From assembly GCA_949840775.1 (NCBI GenBank), contig CATKXO010000001.1:124001-188000 (forward strand): 64,000 nt of DNA. The letters run 5' to 3'. A model generated the notes under the pieces. It made no database searches, was not told where the DNA came from, and saw only the letters and a program-made list of their open reading frames with translations. Origin of the DNA: an uncultured bacterium (GTDB lineage: Bacteria; Bacillota; Clostridia; Oscillospirales; Oscillospiraceae). A program made the position numbers and the translations under genes. Of the stretch, positions 1-7,400 are shown piece after piece (within the stretch, counting starts at the first letter, position 1; every line of letters starts with the position of its first letter).

Positions 1-1307
1 CGGTCACGGGACTGGTCGGTGCGGTAGAAGCGGTCAAAGATGTGGGAGATACCCTCGGGAGGGATGCCCATGCCCTCGTCCTGAACGGTGAGACGGACGT
101 AGTTCCCCGCCTGAGTCACCCGCAGATAGACCCGGCCCTCCTCGGGGCTGTATTTCAGGCTGTTGTCCATGAGGATACGCAGCAGCTGTTTCATCAGGCC
201 GGGGTCAGCATATATGCTGACGGGGTCCTCCCCCCAGCGGGGGAGGAAGGTGCGCTCAGGATGGAGCATCTCCTCCTCCCGGAGCACCTCGCCGGCCAGA
301 TCGGTCAGGTCGATGGGCTCCGGCTTTACCGGCTGGGAGTCATTGTCCCCACGGGCCAGGAAGAGCAGCTGCTCCACCAGCCGCTCCATGGAGGCGGCCT
401 CCCCCCGAATGGCGTCGATGGACTCCTGGAGGGCCTCCGGGTCGGCCTTGCCCCATCGGTCCAGCAGGGCGGCGTAGCCCTGGATGACGGCGATGGGGGT
501 GCGCAGCTCGTGGCTGGCGTCGGAGACAAAGCGCATCTGGGCGCTGTAGGCCTGATTCACCCGGTCCATCATCTCATTGATGGACTGGGCCAGGGAGCGC
601 AGCTCCTTTTGGGTGGGGGGCAGGTCGATGCGGCTGTCCAGATGGGCGGCGTCGATCTTGTCCAGCTCCCCGGCCAGGGATTCAATCTCCCGTTTGGACA
701 TGTGGGTCATGGAGTTGAGCCGGGCCGCCGTGGCGGCCAGGTCCTGAATGGGCCGCAGTACCTTGCGGATGGACCGGTCACTGCGGAACAGGTTGGCAAT
801 CAGAGACAGCCCCTGGCACACCAGAATGACCACCCCCGCCCAGTACAGGCCGGTGAAGATACCGGAGGTGTCTACCGTGATGGCGTAAGGCCGGCCGTTG
901 TTGGGCAACTCAATGGTGTAATACTCGCTGAGGTTCCAGGAGCGCCATCCTCCCTGGGTCTCCTGGCGTTTGGGTCCCAGCAGGATGGAGCCGACGGTAG
1001 TATCACCATCGGGCTCCCGGTCCAGAGGGGTGATGGTGTAGTCGCTGGCCTCCATCCAGACCAGGGCCTCCTGGGAGGGCACGCCCCGTTCGTTCACCAG
1101 CGCGGCCACGTCGGCGCACCGGTTCTCCGCGTAGGAAAAGATGCCGGCAGCGGCCAGGGCCAGCAGGAGCAGGTCCATTACCAGAAAAATGCCCAGCTGT
1201 CGCAGAAAGAACCCGATGTTCAGCCGCAGGGCCAGGGAGGAGTCCCGGGCGGCGGCGATGGGGTCCGCCGGGGGCGGGGTCTGAAATTTGTGGTGCTTGC
1301 GGGCCAT
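1..1307 (-). CDS. Sensor histidine kinase (3' end beyond window)
   Basis: Membrane-bound sensor kinase of a two-component system. It should autophosphorylate and pass phosphate to the OmpR-type regulator encoded just upstream in the same operon. The N terminus has a membrane segment at about residues 30-52, an extracytoplasmic loop, a second membrane segment near 155-175 and a HAMP-like linker. The H-box SDASHELRTP follows, with the phosphoacceptor at about His266, and then the start of the ATPase domain. The ATG at 1307 is preceded by GGAGGCGGT. The reading frame is open to base 1, so the end of the ATPase domain lies outside the window. An 80-base gap holding a palindromic repeat separates it from the flavodoxin gene. 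The family is certain; the signal sensed is unknown. Confidence 0.93.
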   Translation of the reverse strand, partial: MARKHHKFQTPPPADPIAAARDSSLALRLNIGFFLRQLGIFLVMDLLLLALAAAGIFSYAENRCADVAALVNERGVPSQEALVWMEASDYTITPLDREPDGDTTVGSILLGPKRQETQGGWRSWNLSEYYTIELPNNGRPYAITVDTSGIFTGLYWAGVVILVCQGLSLIANLFRSDRSIRKVLRPIQDLAATAARLNSMTHMSKREIESLAGELDKIDAAHLDSRIDLPPTQKELRSLAQSINEMMDRVNQAYSAQMRFVSDASHELRTPIAVIQGYAALLDRWGKADPEALQESIDAIRGEAASMERLVEQLLFLARGDNDSQPVKPEPIDLTDLAGEVLREEEMLHPERTFLPRWGEDPVSIYADPGLMKQLLRILMDNSLKYSPEEGRVYLRVTQAGNYVRLTVQDEGMGIPPEGISHIFDRFYRTDQSRD

Positions 1308-1326
1308 GGGGACCGCCTCCTAACGG

Positions 1327-1390
1327 GTAGGGCGCGACGACCTCGGCGCGCCGTTTTGAATAGATGGCGTGCCCGGTGGTCACGCCCTAC
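1327..1390. repeat. Palindromic intergenic element, family A copy 1
   Basis: GC-rich element running from GTAGGGCG to CGCCCTAC, so its two ends are inverted repeats. It fills the gap between the flavodoxin and kinase genes. The stop codon of the flavodoxin gene (TAG on the minus strand) is formed by the element's own CTGTAGGG end. Related elements lie at 7243-7320, 12485-12562 and 27665-27737. Confidence 0.6.
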
Positions 1391-1890
1391 AGGCTTTTTA
1401 TCCACTCCCGAATGGATTCCAGGTTCTCAAAGGCCACAAAGCTGCCGCCGTGGAGGAGAAAATCCAGATACCTGTCCTCCTCTGGGGAGCGGCTGCTGCC
1501 CTTGTCCCGGAGGGACTCCCGCATGGATTTGGTGGCCATGCCCACCATCCGCCGCTTGAGCCAGCCCACCTTCTTGGGAGCCCAGCCCCCCTGGAGGTAG
1601 AAGATCGGGGCGCCGTTGGTATAGTTGGCCTTGGCAAGCGTCTCCAGCACCTGCTGGGAGGCGGGAGACATGCCCACGCCGCACGCCCCCTTCACAGAGA
1701 ACTTCTTCACAGCCTGGTCGATGCCCGAGATGTGCCCCGCCATCAAGGGGCCCATGTAGAAGACGGGCTCCCCGGCGGGGACATTGTGCTCAGCCCCGGA
1801 GAGGGGAAACACCTTCATTTTTTCCGTCTTGCCCAGCATTTCGGCGTACTGCCGGGTAAAGCCGGTGTTGGAGCGGTAGACGATGACCAT
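1387..1890 (-). CDS. Flavodoxin-domain protein
   Basis: Protein of 167 residues that begins with a flavodoxin-type FMN phosphate-binding stretch, MVIVYRSNTGFTRQYAEML. A sequence resembling the flavodoxin_5/HemG-like group follows, with PVFYMGPLMAG in the middle. It has no membrane segment or signal peptide. It lies 2 bases after the response regulator gene and 80 bases before the kinase gene, so it is probably co-transcribed with both. A flavodoxin between the regulator and kinase of a two-component system hints at redox-linked sensing or output, but that is inference. Its stop codon is supplied by the palindromic element that follows. Confidence 0.75.
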   Translation of the reverse strand: MVIVYRSNTGFTRQYAEMLGKTEKMKVFPLSGAEHNVPAGEPVFYMGPLMAGHISGIDQAVKKFSVKGACGVGMSPASQQVLETLAKANYTNGAPIFYLQGGWAPKKVGWLKRRMVGMATKSMRESLRDKGSSRSPEEDRYLDFLLHGGSFVAFENLESIREWIKSL

Positions 1891-1892
1891 AA

Positions 1893-2573
1893 TTATTCCT
1901 CCTTAATGACATATCCCACGCCCCGGACGGTGTGGATGAGCTTGAGCCCGAAGGCGTCATCCAGCTTGGAGCGGAGAAAGCGGATATACACGTCTACCGA
2001 ATTGGTTTCGCCCACAAAGTCGAAGCCCCAGACGGCGTCCAGCAGGGTCTCACGGGTGAGCACCCGGCCCTTGTTTTCCAGCAGGCAGCGGAGCAGGTCG
2101 AACTCCTTTTTGGTCAGCTCCACGTTCTGCCCCCGGACGGTGACCTGGTGCTTCTCCACGTCCAGAACCAGCGGCCCCGCCGCCAGAGGGACATTCTGGG
2201 CGGCCTGACCGCCCTTACCCCGCAGGGCGGCCCGGATGCGGGCTAGCAGCTCCTCGATGGCGAAGGGCTTGGTGATGTAGTCGTCCGCCCCGGAGTCCAG
2301 ACCGGCCACCTTATCCACCACACTGTCCCGGGCGGTTAACATAATCACAGGGACCTGGCTCTCCCGCCGCAGGCGGCGCAGCACCTCCATGCCGGACAGC
2401 TGGGGCAGCATGATATCCAGCAGCACCAGGTCGAAGGAGCCGCCCAGGGCCAGCTCTAGCCCCCGGCGGCCGTCCAGGGCCTTTTCCACCTGGTAGCCCT
2501 CGTATTTCAGCTCCATCTCCACCATCCGGGCCAGCTTTTCCTCGTCCTCCACCAGAAGGATGCATTCCGCCAT
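1893..2573 (-). CDS. OmpR/PhoB-family response regulator
   Basis: Response regulator of 226 residues: an N-terminal receiver domain (acidic pair Glu9/Asp10, phosphoacceptor at about Asp53 in LLDIMLP, Lys near 102 in ITKPF), then a C-terminal winged helix (RVLTRETLLDAVWG ... RFLRSKLDD ... VRGVGYVI). An in-frame GTG lies three codons upstream, but the ATG at 2573 has GAGG at the right distance and gives the usual receiver start, MAECILLVEDEE. It is cotranscribed with DUF4342 upstream and with the flavodoxin and kinase genes downstream. The likely cognate kinase is the one at 1-1307. A candidate OmpR-type box lies upstream of the operon at 3253-3270. Confidence 0.95.
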   Translation of the reverse strand: MAECILLVEDEEKLARMVEMELKYEGYQVEKALDGRRGLELALGGSFDLVLLDIMLPQLSGMEVLRRLRRESQVPVIMLTARDSVVDKVAGLDSGADDYITKPFAIEELLARIRAALRGKGGQAAQNVPLAAGPLVLDVEKHQVTVRGQNVELTKKEFDLLRCLLENKGRVLTRETLLDAVWGFDFVGETNSVDVYIRFLRSKLDDAFGLKLIHTVRGVGYVIKEE

Positions 2574-2594
2574 TTCCTTCACCTCGTTCTTGCT

Positions 2595-3170
2595 TTATTT
2601 TTCGTCAGAGTGCCAGTCGTGTTTCAGCTCCTCCATGACCTTGTGCCCCAGGTCGGCGGCGGTATCGGCCATAGAACCCATCATATTGTTCAGATTCTCC
2701 CGGTCCAGGTCTGGGCCGGAAAAGCGGTAGCGAAAGCCCAGAAAGAGCCCCACCAGCAGCAGTGGGATGGCCACCCAGAAGGCGCAGCACAGCAGCAGGA
2801 GCAGAATCAGCACCGGCAGGGCGGTGATGGGCTGGTCGTGCCGCCAGATCTCCAGCTCATTGTCCACAAGCCAGCGGCGCAGGGCGTTGAAGAACCTCCG
2901 CACTCCGTTTTTTCCACCCCGGGGCGGCTTGGCGGATTTCTTTTTTTCCTCAAAGGTCAGCGAGACGGGCAGCGGCTCAGCCTGGGGCGGCGCCTCGCTC
3001 TTGGTGGAGTAGTAGGCGCTCTCCGTCCGGGGGATGGCGCCCTTCTCCTCCAGGTAAATCAGCGCGTCCAGCAGATTGCCTCCGCTGTACTCCAGCGCCT
3101 CCTTGGCCTGGGCGTAGCTGACATCGGCTTTTTCCTTCAGGCGCTCTACCATTTCCAGTGTAATCTCCAT
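2595..3170 (-). CDS. DUF4342 membrane protein
   Basis: First gene of the minus-strand two-component operon, 191 residues. Residues 1-45 form a UBA-like three-helix region (VERLKEKADVSYAQAKEAL ... GGNLLDALIYLEEKG) typical of DUF4342. A charged linker rich in Lys/Pro follows, then a long hydrophobic stretch at about residues 115-150 that could cross the membrane twice, and a short acidic tail. The function of DUF4342 proteins is not known. The UBA-like start suggests protein-protein contact, and the membrane segment places it at the cell envelope. The ATG at 3170 is preceded by AGGAG. Confidence 0.8.
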   Translation of the reverse strand: MEITLEMVERLKEKADVSYAQAKEALEYSGGNLLDALIYLEEKGAIPRTESAYYSTKSEAPPQAEPLPVSLTFEEKKKSAKPPRGGKNGVRRFFNALRRWLVDNELEIWRHDQPITALPVLILLLLLCCAFWVAIPLLLVGLFLGFRYRFSGPDLDRENLNNMMGSMADTAADLGHKVMEELKHDWHSDEK

Positions 3171-3252
3171 ATAGACGGCTCCTTTCTGTGGGCCATGTTC
3201 CCTTTTTCGCTGTTATCATAACACGGGCGGCTTGAAGGACCGTTTAGCTTTC

Positions 3253-3270
3253 ATTAAGATTTTCTTAAAA
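3253..3270. promoter_or_regulatory. Candidate OmpR-type regulator box
   Basis: The sequence ATTAAG-N5-CTTAAA places two TTAA half-sites 11 bases apart, the spacing that OmpR/PmrA-type regulators bind. It lies in the divergent region between the two-component operon and the secreted protein at 3412. Binding by the regulator at 1893-2573 is an inference. Confidence 0.4.
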
Positions 3271-3347
3271 TTGTTCCCAGAAGGGAGCTCCGGTGTATCC
3301 CTGCCCCGCAGGGGACGGGAACAGAAAAATAGGAGAGAACGCGGCGC

Positions 3348-3376
3348 TTGCCCAAACGATTATACTATGATATAAT
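3348..3376 (+). promoter_or_regulatory. Sigma-A type promoter
   Basis: TTGCCC and TATAAT are separated by 17 bases, 35 bases before the start of the deacetylase-like gene. Confidence 0.7.
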
Positions 3377-3411
3377 CAGAAACGCAACCATGAAGAGAGA
3401 GGGGGAGGCCC

Positions 3412-4566
3412 ATGAAAAAAAGACGTATTGTTCCGCTGCTGCTGGCTGCGGCGCTGTTTTTGGGACTGGCCCGCCCTCTGCCCGTATCGGCGGCGGCCCT
3501 TTACTTTACCAGCATCAACGACAGTGTGACCCCGCTGACCTCCGACACCATGCCCTGCTGGTCCGGAGGGGCGCTCTATGTGCCTTACACCGTCTTCAAC
3601 GCCAACCAGAACGGGATTGGCGTCAGTCTGGGACTGGACACCACGTATAACCGGAGCAACAACACCGTGACCATATTCAACCTGCGGCAGATGCTGACCT
3701 TCGACCTGAACAGCGGCACCTGCCGGGACGATGTGTCGGGGACCTCCTACTCCGCCCGGGCCATCATGCGCAACGGAAAGCCCTATGTGGCCCTGGGTAT
3801 GGTGTGCTCCTTCTTTGGGATGGAGTACAGCTATAACCAGCTGCCCTACATCCAGCAGGGCTATCTGGTGCGCATCAAGAGCGCCGATGCGGTGCTGGAT
3901 GACGCCACCTTTATCGACGCGGCCCAGCGACAGATTAACAACCGCCTGCGGGACTACACCCAGAGCCTCAGCCCCGCCGAGACGGCCAACCCCGTGTCGC
4001 CGGTGGTCCCCTCCAATCCTCTGGGGCCCACTGAGGTGGACGGGAACAAGGCGGCGGTCTATCTGGCTTTCCGGTGCGAGAGCGCAGAGGGACTCTCCAC
4101 CGTCCTGAGTGTGCTGGACGGGACTGGCCAGTATGCCGTCTTTTTTCTGGCCCCCCAGGTCATCCGGGAGGAGGGGGACCTGGTCCGCCGCATCCTGGGC
4201 ACCGGGCACAGTGTGGGTATTCTGTCCCGCACCGGAGAGGCGGCTGTGCTGGAGGAGGGCCGTCTGGCTCTGGAGGAGCTGGTCCACACCCGCACCACTT
4301 TGGCCTATGTGCCGGAGGAGGCCCGGGAGGGGCTGGAGGAGCGGGGCTGGGTGTGCTGGACAGAGACCCTGCTTCTGGAGCCCGGCGATACCGTGGGTGG
4401 AACGGGCTTTGCCCATACCGCCCTGAACCGCCTGGGGACCCGCCGCCGCACCGTTTACCTCACCCTGGAGGGCGGGAACAACGCGGCCCGGGTGCTGCCC
4501 GCCCTGCTGCGGCAGTTGGACAGCGGCAGCTATACTGTGGCCATCCCCCTGGAGACCAAGCTGTAG
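3412..4566 (+). CDS. Secreted deacetylase-fold protein lacking the catalytic motif
   Basis: Exported protein of 384 residues. A clear signal peptide covers residues 1-28 (Lys/Arg start, hydrophobic core, PVSAAA). Residues 30-170 resemble a copper-amine-oxidase N-terminal-like or stalk module (repeated ALYVPYTVF and PYVALGMV elements). Residues 210-384 have the layout of a polysaccharide deacetylase (NodB) domain (AVYLAFRCES, AVFFLAPQVIREEGDLVRRI, TGHSVGILS). The usual TFDDG metal-binding motif is replaced by LAFRCES, so it is probably not an active deacetylase and may bind glycan instead. It has its own promoter and is closed by a strong terminator, so it is monocistronic. Confidence 0.7.
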   Translation: MKKRRIVPLLLAAALFLGLARPLPVSAAALYFTSINDSVTPLTSDTMPCWSGGALYVPYTVFNANQNGIGVSLGLDTTYNRSNNTVTIFNLRQMLTFDLNSGTCRDDVSGTSYSARAIMRNGKPYVALGMVCSFFGMEYSYNQLPYIQQGYLVRIKSADAVLDDATFIDAAQRQINNRLRDYTQSLSPAETANPVSPVVPSNPLGPTEVDGNKAAVYLAFRCESAEGLSTVLSVLDGTGQYAVFFLAPQVIREEGDLVRRILGTGHSVGILSRTGEAAVLEEGRLALEELVHTRTTLAYVPEEAREGLEERGWVCWTETLLLEPGDTVGGTGFAHTALNRLGTRRRTVYLTLEGGNNAARVLPALLRQLDSGSYTVAIPLETKL

Positions 4567-4568
4567 AA

Positions 4569-4595
4569 AAAACCGCCGGCAGGGCCGGCGGTTTT
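4569..4595 (+). terminator. Rho-independent terminator
   Basis: A perfect 12-base stem (AAAACCGCCGGC / GCCGGCGGTTTT) with loop AGG. The 3' arm ends in a T run. It directly follows the stop codon at 4566. Confidence 0.88.
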
Positions 4596-4636
4596 GATTT
4601 GGCGCGCCGGGGAGTTCTTTTGTTTTGGAAATTGCC

Positions 4637-4665
4637 TTGTCTTTTTCTTGACAAACTGGTATAAT
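4637..4665 (+). promoter_or_regulatory. Promoter of the scpA operon
   Basis: TTGTCT, a 17-base spacer, then TATAAT. A perfect TTGACA at 4648 lies only 6 bases from the -10 and cannot serve as its -35. Confidence 0.75.
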
Positions 4666-4702
4666 AACGGAAACGATGAACCTAAAATGGGGAGGTGGGC
4701 CC

Positions 4703-5497
4703 TTGGAGGCACCCATTTACCACCTGGAAGGGGTGGTGAAAGCGAAGGAGGAGAGCATGGAGGACTTTGTGGGTCCGCTGGACCTGATCCTCCACCTGCT
4801 GAGTAAGAACAAACTGGAAATCAAGGATATTCCCATCGCCCTGATTTTGGACCAGTATATGGAGTGGATGAACAAACGGAAGCAGCTGGACCTGGAGGTT
4901 GCCAGCGACTTTGTAACGATGGCCTCCCATCTGGTGTACATCAAAACCAGAATGCTGCTGTCCATCAACGACGAGGAGGCCATGAGCGAGATGGAACAGC
5001 TCATCGCCACCCTGGAGGCCCATCAGCGCAATGAGAACTACCTGAAAATCAAGGCGGTGGTGCCTGCCCTGGACAGCCGCTATCAGATCGGTCGGGACTA
5101 CCTGACCAAGGTGCCCGAGGCGGTCCGGCCGGATAAGCAGTACCGCTATGTCCATGACAGGGCCGACCTGCTCCACGCCATGAATGCGGTGCTGGGCCGG
5201 CTGGACAACAAGCTGCCCCCGCCGGTGTCCGCGTTCCAGGGCATTGTGGGCCGGGAGCCCTACCCGGTGGCCGACAAGGCGGGGGAGATCATCCGCAAGC
5301 TGGTCCGGTTCGGGGTGACCCGGTTCCGGGCACTGTTCAAGGGCAGCCGCAGCCGGTCGGAGGTGGTGGCCACCTTTCTGGCGGTGCTGGAGCTGTGCAA
5401 GGCCCGCCGCCTGCTGCTGGCCGGAACGGAGACCGACTGCACCGTCACCTGCACCCAGGAGGAGGGCGCGGTGGAGTTCACATCAGAGAATTATTGA
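4703..5497 (+). CDS. scpA: Segregation and condensation protein A
   Basis: Kleisin subunit of the bacterial SMC condensin complex. It bridges the SMC heads together with ScpB and is needed for chromosome compaction and segregation. The signature FVGPLDLILHLLSKNKLEI lies near the N terminus, and a winged-helix-like C terminus contains RFRALFKGSRSRSEVVATFLAVLELCK. I chose the TTG at 4703 because GGAGGTGG at 4691-4698 precedes it. The in-frame ATG at 4676 has no ribosome binding site and would lie at the predicted transcript start. That gives 264 residues, a normal length. scpB follows 17 bases later. Confidence 0.95.
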   Translation: MEAPIYHLEGVVKAKEESMEDFVGPLDLILHLLSKNKLEIKDIPIALILDQYMEWMNKRKQLDLEVASDFVTMASHLVYIKTRMLLSINDEEAMSEMEQLIATLEAHQRNENYLKIKAVVPALDSRYQIGRDYLTKVPEAVRPDKQYRYVHDRADLLHAMNAVLGRLDNKLPPPVSAFQGIVGREPYPVADKAGEIIRKLVRFGVTRFRALFKGSRSRSEVVATFLAVLELCKARRLLLAGTETDCTVTCTQEEGAVEFTSENY

Positions 5498-5514
5498 CGA
5501 GAGGGGGCGCCCCT

Positions 5515-6144
5515 GTGGAAGTTAAGGAATTGGAATCCGCTCTGGAGGGGGTGCTGTTCGCCGCCGGGGAGCCGGTGGCGGTGGAGCGGCTGTGCCTGGG
5601 TTTGGAGGTGGACAGACCCACCCTGGACGCGGTGGCCCAGCGGCTGATGGACCGGTATAAATATGACCGCCGGGGCATCCGCCTGGTGAGGCTGGATACC
5701 AGCTATCAGCTGTGTTCCGCCCCGGAGTTTGCCGGGTACATCCGAAAAACTCTGGAGAGCCGCAAGCCCGCCCGGCTGTCCCAGCCGGCCCTGGAGGTAC
5801 TGGCCATCATCGCCTATTACCAGCCCGTCACACGGGCCTATGTGGACCAGGTGCGGGGAGTGGACAGCTCCTACACCATGGGCCTGCTGCTGGAGCGGGA
5901 GCTGATCGAGGAGGCGGGACGGCTGGCCGTTCCCGGCCGCCCCATGCAGTTCAAAACCACGAAAAACTTTCTGCGTTCCTTCGGCCTGTCCAATCTGGAA
6001 GAGCTGCCTGAGCTGCCCAACCAGTCCCAGGAGGGCAGTCAGCTCACCCTGGAGCTGGAGGCCAGCCTTCAGCGCCTCCGGGAGGCGGAGACGGTGGAAG
6101 AGAGCGGAGCTGAGGCGCCGGAGCCCCCGGCGGAAGGGCTGTGA
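5515..6144 (+). CDS. scpB: Segregation and condensation protein B
   Basis: Partner of ScpA in the SMC complex, 209 residues with two winged-helix domains. Typical motifs are ALEGVLFAAGEPV at the start and ALEVLAIIAYYQPVTRAYVDQVRGVDS in the middle, followed by GRPMQFKTTKNFLRSFGL. The GTG at 5515 has GAGAGGGGG upstream and begins at the conserved VKELESALEGVLF. A longer reading frame back to 5395 would overlap scpA and adds only low-complexity residues. The stop TGA overlaps the GTG of the next gene, so the two are translationally coupled. Confidence 0.95.
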   Translation: MEVKELESALEGVLFAAGEPVAVERLCLGLEVDRPTLDAVAQRLMDRYKYDRRGIRLVRLDTSYQLCSAPEFAGYIRKTLESRKPARLSQPALEVLAIIAYYQPVTRAYVDQVRGVDSSYTMGLLLERELIEEAGRLAVPGRPMQFKTTKNFLRSFGLSNLEELPELPNQSQEGSQLTLELEASLQRLREAETVEESGAEAPEPPAEGL

Positions 6145-6782
6145 GGGCCCTGCATATCCTGGCCGTCATTGTTCTGGTCCTGCTCCTCATCGGACAGGTC
6201 CGGGTGGGCGGCCGGGCGGAGTTCAATGCGGACGGCTTTTTCCTGTGGGTGCGATTGGGGAAGCTCCGAATCAAGATTCTTCCCATGAAGCCCAAGGAGG
6301 AGAAGCCCCAAAAGCCGAAAAAGCCCAAGAAGAAAAAGAAGCCTAAGGAGCCAAAAAAGGAGAAGGAGCCCGTCCCGTTCCCGGAGAAGGTGGGCGGGGC
6401 GCTGGAGTACGCCAAGGCCCTGCTTCCCGTGGCCCTGGAGGCGGCCGGCGGTATGCTGCGGGGCCTGCGGGTGGACAACCTGGAGCTGGAGCTGACCGCC
6501 GGGTCCTCCGACCCTGCGGATGCGGCTATGCTCTACGGCCGGGCCTGCGCCGCCCTGGGGGCGCTGTGGGAGCCCCTGACCGGGGCGTTCAAGGTGAAGG
6601 ACGGCTCCGCCCGGGTGAAGCTGGATTTTGACGCCCCGGGGATGACAGTGTACGGCGCGGCAGCCCTGTCCATCAAGACCGGCACCGTGGCGTGGATTGG
6701 CCTGCGGGCGGGCTGGAAGGCGCTGCTTGGAGCACTTGCCGCAAAAAAGCGGCTGAAAACAAAACAGAGAAAGGCGGCATGA
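6141..6782 (+). CDS. DUF2953 domain protein
   Basis: Protein of 213 residues, coupled to scpB through a GTGA overlap. It has an N-terminal membrane helix at about residues 5-20, then a region with the DUF2953 pattern. Residues 50-75 form a remarkable Lys/Pro/Glu block of repeated KPKK and PKEK units, and a C-terminal part follows with RVDNLELELTAGSSDPADAAMLYG and a basic tail. In spore formers DUF2953 genes often sit next to ytfJ, as here, which suggests a sporulation role; the biochemical function is unknown. Confidence 0.75.
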   Translation: MRALHILAVIVLVLLLIGQVRVGGRAEFNADGFFLWVRLGKLRIKILPMKPKEEKPQKPKKPKKKKKPKEPKKEKEPVPFPEKVGGALEYAKALLPVALEAAGGMLRGLRVDNLELELTAGSSDPADAAMLYGRACAALGALWEPLTGAFKVKDGSARVKLDFDAPGMTVYGAAALSIKTGTVAWIGLRAGWKALLGALAAKKRLKTKQRKAA

Positions 6783-6785
6783 CCG

Positions 6786-7214
6786 ATGGAACAGGAGAAG
6801 AAAAATTCCCTCAGTGAGCTGATGAAGACCACGATGGACCACGTCAAGACCATGGCGGACGCCAACACCATCATCGGCACCCCCATCCACGCGGAGGGGG
6901 TTACCCTCATCCCCGTATCCAAGATGTCTTTTGGCGTGGGGGGCGGCGGCACAGAGTTTACCACAAAAGCCGGCGCACCTACAGCCAGTTTCGGCGGCGG
7001 CTCCGCCGCCAGCGCCAAGCTGGAGCCGGTGGCCTTCCTGGTGGTCCGGGAGGACGGCAGCGTGAAGCTGCTGCCGGTGGCCCCGCCTCCTGCCACTACC
7101 GTGGACCGGGTGATTGAGACAGTGCCCGAGGTGGTGGACAAGGTGACCGGTTTTATCGAGAAGCAGCAGGAGAAGAAGGCCCAGAAGGAAGCCGAAGGGG
7201 ATTTTGTGGAATAA
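6786..7214 (+). CDS. ytfJ: GerW/YtfJ family sporulation protein
   Basis: Protein of 142 residues in the YtfJ/GerW family, which in Bacillus is made in the forespore and is needed for germination. Diagnostic stretches are ANTIIGTPIHAEGVTLIPVSK, then a Gly-rich turn (FGVGGGG) and AFLVVREDGSVKLLPV. The C-terminal third is predicted helical and Lys/Glu/Gln-rich. It starts 4 bases after the DUF2953 gene. Its presence supports a spore-forming host. Confidence 0.92.
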   Translation: MEQEKKNSLSELMKTTMDHVKTMADANTIIGTPIHAEGVTLIPVSKMSFGVGGGGTEFTTKAGAPTASFGGGSAASAKLEPVAFLVVREDGSVKLLPVAPPPATTVDRVIETVPEVVDKVTGFIEKQQEKKAQKEAEGDFVE

Positions 7215-7242
7215 TGGCTTTTGATTGACCTGAAAAAAGGAT

Positions 7243-7320
7243 GGCAGGGGCGGATATCATCCGCCCGTGACGCCCGGGGTCCTCTTGGCTGCGGGCGGCG
7301 GATAGCCGCCCCTACAGGCA
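7243..7320. repeat. Palindromic intergenic element, family A copy 2
   Basis: Begins CAGGGGCGGAT and ends AGCCGCCCCTACAG, with an inner GGCGGAT/ATCCGCC palindrome. It lies between ytfJ and dacF. There is no T run, so it is not an ordinary terminator. Confidence 0.6.
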
Positions 7321-7400
7321 TAACAACATAAAATTTCCTGGAAAGAAAGGTAAAAAGCCGCTCCATACTATTGTTATCTGCAATAAAGAGGTGGCATGTG

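Noticed and set aside
4648-4665. Perfect TTGACA just before TATAAT ahead of scpA
   Set aside because: Only 6 bases separate them; TTGTCT at 4637 with a 17-base spacer is the workable -35.
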